Part shown: piece after piece, positions 60,485 through 64,000 of the stretch
How positions within the stretch are numbered: the stretch's first letter is position 1
Layout: every line of letters begins with the position of its first letter
Assembly: GCA_008921705.1 (NCBI GenBank)
Contig: VFFE01007085.1
Location: 634,299-698,298 of the forward strand
Direction: 5' to 3'
DNA: 64,000 bases
DNA from: Burhinus oedicnemus
Taxonomy: Eukaryota > Chordata > Aves > Charadriiformes > Burhinidae
Notes under the pieces: model-generated
Told to the model about the DNA's origin: nothing
The model's input: only the letters and a program-made list of their open reading frames with translations
Database searches by the model: none
Translations under genes and position numbers: made by a program

Positions 60485-63400
60485 CTGTTACAACACTGCT
60501 GCTTTGCATTCTTGGAAGATTCCACAGTTTATTGCTTTGCCCCTCTGTTTTTTTCCATGCTGCTCATTGTGAAAGATCCCACCAGAAGGCAGTGGAGTAT
60601 TTCCCACGATTTCCCTCATTTCATCACAACGTTCGAAGTGAGCTCTGTTTTCAAAGGACTGTTGGGCATCAGGCAAGAAGCACTGAAGACCACTGGGAGG
60701 TTCCTGGTGCTATTTGTGTATCTTTAGGGACAGGGACATGTGCACAGCTGAAGCTGAGCAGAGACAACTGACTAAACTAACGCATAAAACGGTGAGGCTC
60801 AGTGGTGATGCAGAACAGGGACAGCCAGCAATTTCAACAGAGTTTGGGAATATTAACTTTCAAGCACCTTAAATGGAGAAATTGCCCCGCAACTGTAAGA
60901 ATGGAACATGTCATAAGAATTTCTCTTGGCACAGTGAAATACAGTCATCCATTTTCATCTGAAGGCTCACCATTCTCATGCGGTAGCCATTTCTGCAGAA
61001 AGAAATCCACAGGAAAAATGGTCAGGATTATTGTGAAGGAGTTATGTGCAACAACTAAAAAACTGTCTGTCTTATATGAGTTGGCAATGCATAGGCATTT
61101 ATTGATGAGTTTAAGTATTTGAAGGTAGCTAATTGTGTTTAGGTCATTAATGTGACTGATCAGGCTATTCTCACTTCAGATCGTACCTAACAGAAGGCAG
61201 CATTTTTCTATGATGCAGCAAAGACAGATGATCACCATGGGAGACTTACTAATATTAGAATGATGTGACGGGTAGGTCCAAGAAACCTACATTTTTAGAA
61301 ACGCTGGGCTATTTAATACTTTTTTTTTCTTTAAGGGCAAATATAGAAAACAATAGGGCTATGATTATTATGAAGCCTTTCACTGGATGCTTAACTAAAG
61401 AAAGGCTCATTTATACCCAACCAAGTGGGGTGATTTTAGATTGCACGTTAACAATACTCAAAAACTGGATGCTTGATCGGCAATATCTGCCTCATACGAG
61501 AATTATTTCCTCTGTGTTATGAAGATTCTTTCACAGCAAAATAAACAGAGAAACACTGAGACACTTTGAGTAGTAAAAAAAGAAGTGATGGTACACTCCT
61601 CCATCTGATCAGGAAGACAACAGTCAGGGATGCCCAACAATTCAAATGTGAAATGAGTGCAGATTTGTGAACAAAATGGATGCCCTCTTAGGGCAGGAGT
61701 AGGGAAATTCATATACATGAAGGGTTTTAATATATCACACACAGGGATTTTATTGAATTCTGCAAAGCTTTTTATATAATCAAGCAATGTTATGGAAATA
61801 ATCTCAGAAGATATGTTAGTTAGGGCGAGAGAGCAGGGAGTATTCTGTGGAACAGTACCAATACACTTTCTCTTTGGGCAAATGAATGAGTTTATGGGGT
61901 CTCACACTATGCACATTTTATTTGTTGCTTTGCAATGTGGAATGTGGAAGGACAAACTTGTACCTGCAAACTGATGTTAGAAGATGCTACCTTGGTAGAT
62001 ATGTTGTTAGAGAAAGGCTATCAGACACAGAAAGCAGGATTTTGTCTTTGAAAAAAGCGTATTTAGACTTACCTGCTCTGTCTCCTGCAAAAGCTGTTTC
62101 TGAAGGATCATGACCATTTTCCTCTACTCTCTCTCTCCTCTTCATCATGCTAAATTTAACTTTCTTTCCATTTCTCCATCTTTTTATCACTCTGTTCTGT
62201 TGTGTACACAAGATCAGTAAACATGCCATCCCATGATTTCCTTTCCTTCTTGCGTAGATTGGACAGGTGTTCATCCAGCGTAGGCACCTGCGGCCATTGT
62301 TGCTGCAATGTGGCATGGGTGGGAAAGATAAAAAGGAACAGGTAGTCATTCCCTAGAAATAGCCTCTGTGCCAAGAATAATAAAATATTGCTCTTTCCTT
62401 AATTGCACAATATCCATTCCAAAATAGAGTACTATCTTTGCCTGAAGATTTCTTTTCTAATACCTGTAGGTCAGTATAAAGCCATCTGTTAAATAAACAT
62501 GATTTTGCAGTCACCAAAAATAAAAAATGCTTAGAATCTCCATAGTTATTAAAATATTTGTGTAGTCAGAGTTGGGTGACTTATTTTGTAACAACTCAGT
62601 CCAAAGCTGAAAGCATAATGAAAATAAGCCAGAAAATTTTCATTCTAGCATTTTTTCTATCCTGTACCTGCCGTTACAATAAACTTGCCTTCTACTTGTT
62701 AGGCCACACAAAGTTGCCACCTTGGATACGTATGACTGAGGTAAACAGTAGAATGGGAAAGACAAGGGTGATGAAAGGCTGTTCAGCAGACTTCATCTGA
62801 GGGTTGCTTTACATTTATAAGAAGTGGGACTGAGGTCGTACACATTGAGGCACTTTAGTGTTCAACTCCAAAGTTAAGTGCTCTGCTTCTACTGTGGGTT
62901 CTTCAGAAAAGAAAATTCAGTGCCAACTCCTATTAACCAATAGTGATGTAAGACACTAGCTATTCAAGGAAGATGACGTTAGTGTATGGAGCCCATATGT
63001 GTTACAGAGTCAGAGATGGATGGGCATCTTGCTATTATCCATCAGGAGACATAAATTCAAGAACTGCTGTGAATTTGTACTGAAGTCTACCCACAGTCAA
63101 CTCAGCTAGGAATACGTCATTTGGGTCAAGGAATCAAAAAGATCAAGTATCATGATGCACATAATACCCTTTGAACACTCCCAACAATGAAAGGTAGGAG
63201 CACGCCAGCTAATCCTGGAGACCACACAGATGTGCAAAAGTCTTCTTGAAGACTGTGTGTAAAATAGTGATGCATATGTATTTTGTAACCTTTGACAAAT
63301 TTTCTATTATGGAAGAAACGCTGTATATTAGATATACGGGAATGTGTCTTTATGAGACATGCATTAATTCTTATATGTATTGGTTCTCAGCATACTCACT

Positions 63401-64000
63401 GGAGGAGGCAGTATGATCATAACCAGATCAGCACATGAAGGCTCCAGCGTAAGTACAGCCAGTACTGAGAGAAACAGGAGTCAGTAGCTAGCTGTATAAA
63501 CAAAAGAATTCTGTACTTTGTAAGTGCATCAACAAATTCAATTACTTTTGAGATCTACACCACACAGATAGGTGGGTAGCCCTTGGCATAATGCTTTATG
63601 CTTCAAAAGGTATCAGAGCTATTTAAGCATTTTGCATAGTTGCATAATTTGTAACAAATGATACATGTCTTACAGACTTGTTGCTTGCTTCAAGTCCTCG
63701 GTTGGTAGGGACACATTCACAACAAGAACCTCTAACATCATTGCACATGGTTAAGCCTTTGAGGCATTCATTTACAGGCCTGCATGCCATGATTTTCTGT
63801 CTATGGTGATAGGTAGTGAGAAAGTTTTGGTTTGTACAGTTTTTGTTGGCATAGCCTGCGTAAAGAGAGGGAAACTGGTCAATATTGCAAATGCCTTAAA
63901 TAAATTATTTTATTTTAAATGTTTTTCAGTCGCTAGAGCAGACAAGCAAATATCAATGGGAAAGGTATTTTCTAACACTGGAATTTCACTTACACATTTT

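Larger units (their letters stand above)
56390..64000. other. Non-coding unique DNA
   Basis: No gene is recognised. Frames reach 135 codons (60364-60771 +), but several phases overlap there and none has a motif. The stretch contains paired octamers in an enhancer-like block near 58.7 kb, a 27-bp-period duplication at 60436-60484, and a weak echo of old amniote repeats near 59460-59490. Nothing else stands out up to the window edge. Confidence 0.55.

Overview
This window looks like vertebrate, most probably avian, non-coding nuclear DNA. The main evidence is three CR1-type non-LTR retrotransposon fragments with the 3' end typical of birds. It lies just inside the ATTCTATG-like tail, read here in reverse as AGAATGGTTTGGGTTGGAAG and close variants. 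The DNA is AT-rich overall and sparse in repeats. It has no bacterial-style operons, RNA genes or CRISPR arrays. I could not identify the species or the chromosomal locus.

No recognisable host protein-coding gene was found. The longest open frames outside CR1 are 187 aa (23780-24343 +), 169 aa (41863-42372 -) and 161 aa (11034-11519 -). They carry no family signature and are about as long as expected by chance in 64 kb read in six frames. The only real protein homology is reverse-transcriptase coding sequence in two dead CR1 copies. The window is therefore best read as a gene desert or the interior of a large intron.

Layout. 1-11.7 kb: unique AT-rich DNA with a perfect 20-bp palindrome near 5.33 kb and a moderately GC-rich patch near 7.4 kb. 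11.7-11.9 kb: a MIR-like ancient SINE relic. 12.3-12.6 kb: an enhancer-like block with a 16-bp palindrome. 16.3-16.7 kb: an old CR1 3' fragment. 17-33 kb: unique DNA with an enhancer-like block near 19.2-19.65 kb, a poly(A)/GAAA tract, a C17A8 tract and an old repeat relic near 30.8 kb. 33.19-34.56 kb: a GAATA/GAACA microsatellite fused to the tail of a 1.3-kb CR1 carrying a broken reverse transcriptase. 35-47.6 kb: unique DNA with enhancer-like blocks near 36.6 and 40.3 kb, a GC- and C-rich island at 43.1-43.5 kb, and small tandem duplications near 46 kb. 47.63-48.23 kb: a better-preserved CR1 3' fragment. 48.2-64 kb: unique, partly very AT-rich DNA with palindromic homeodomain-type sites (53.1 and 54.3 kb), paired octamer motifs (58.7 kb), and a speculative two-exon mini-ORF (55.65-56.39 kb).

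All three CR1 fragments lie on the minus strand. If the window has a function, it is most likely cis-regulatory or lncRNA. The exon-like and enhancer-like candidates below rest on motif reading only and would be decided by a multi-species alignment and RNA-seq.
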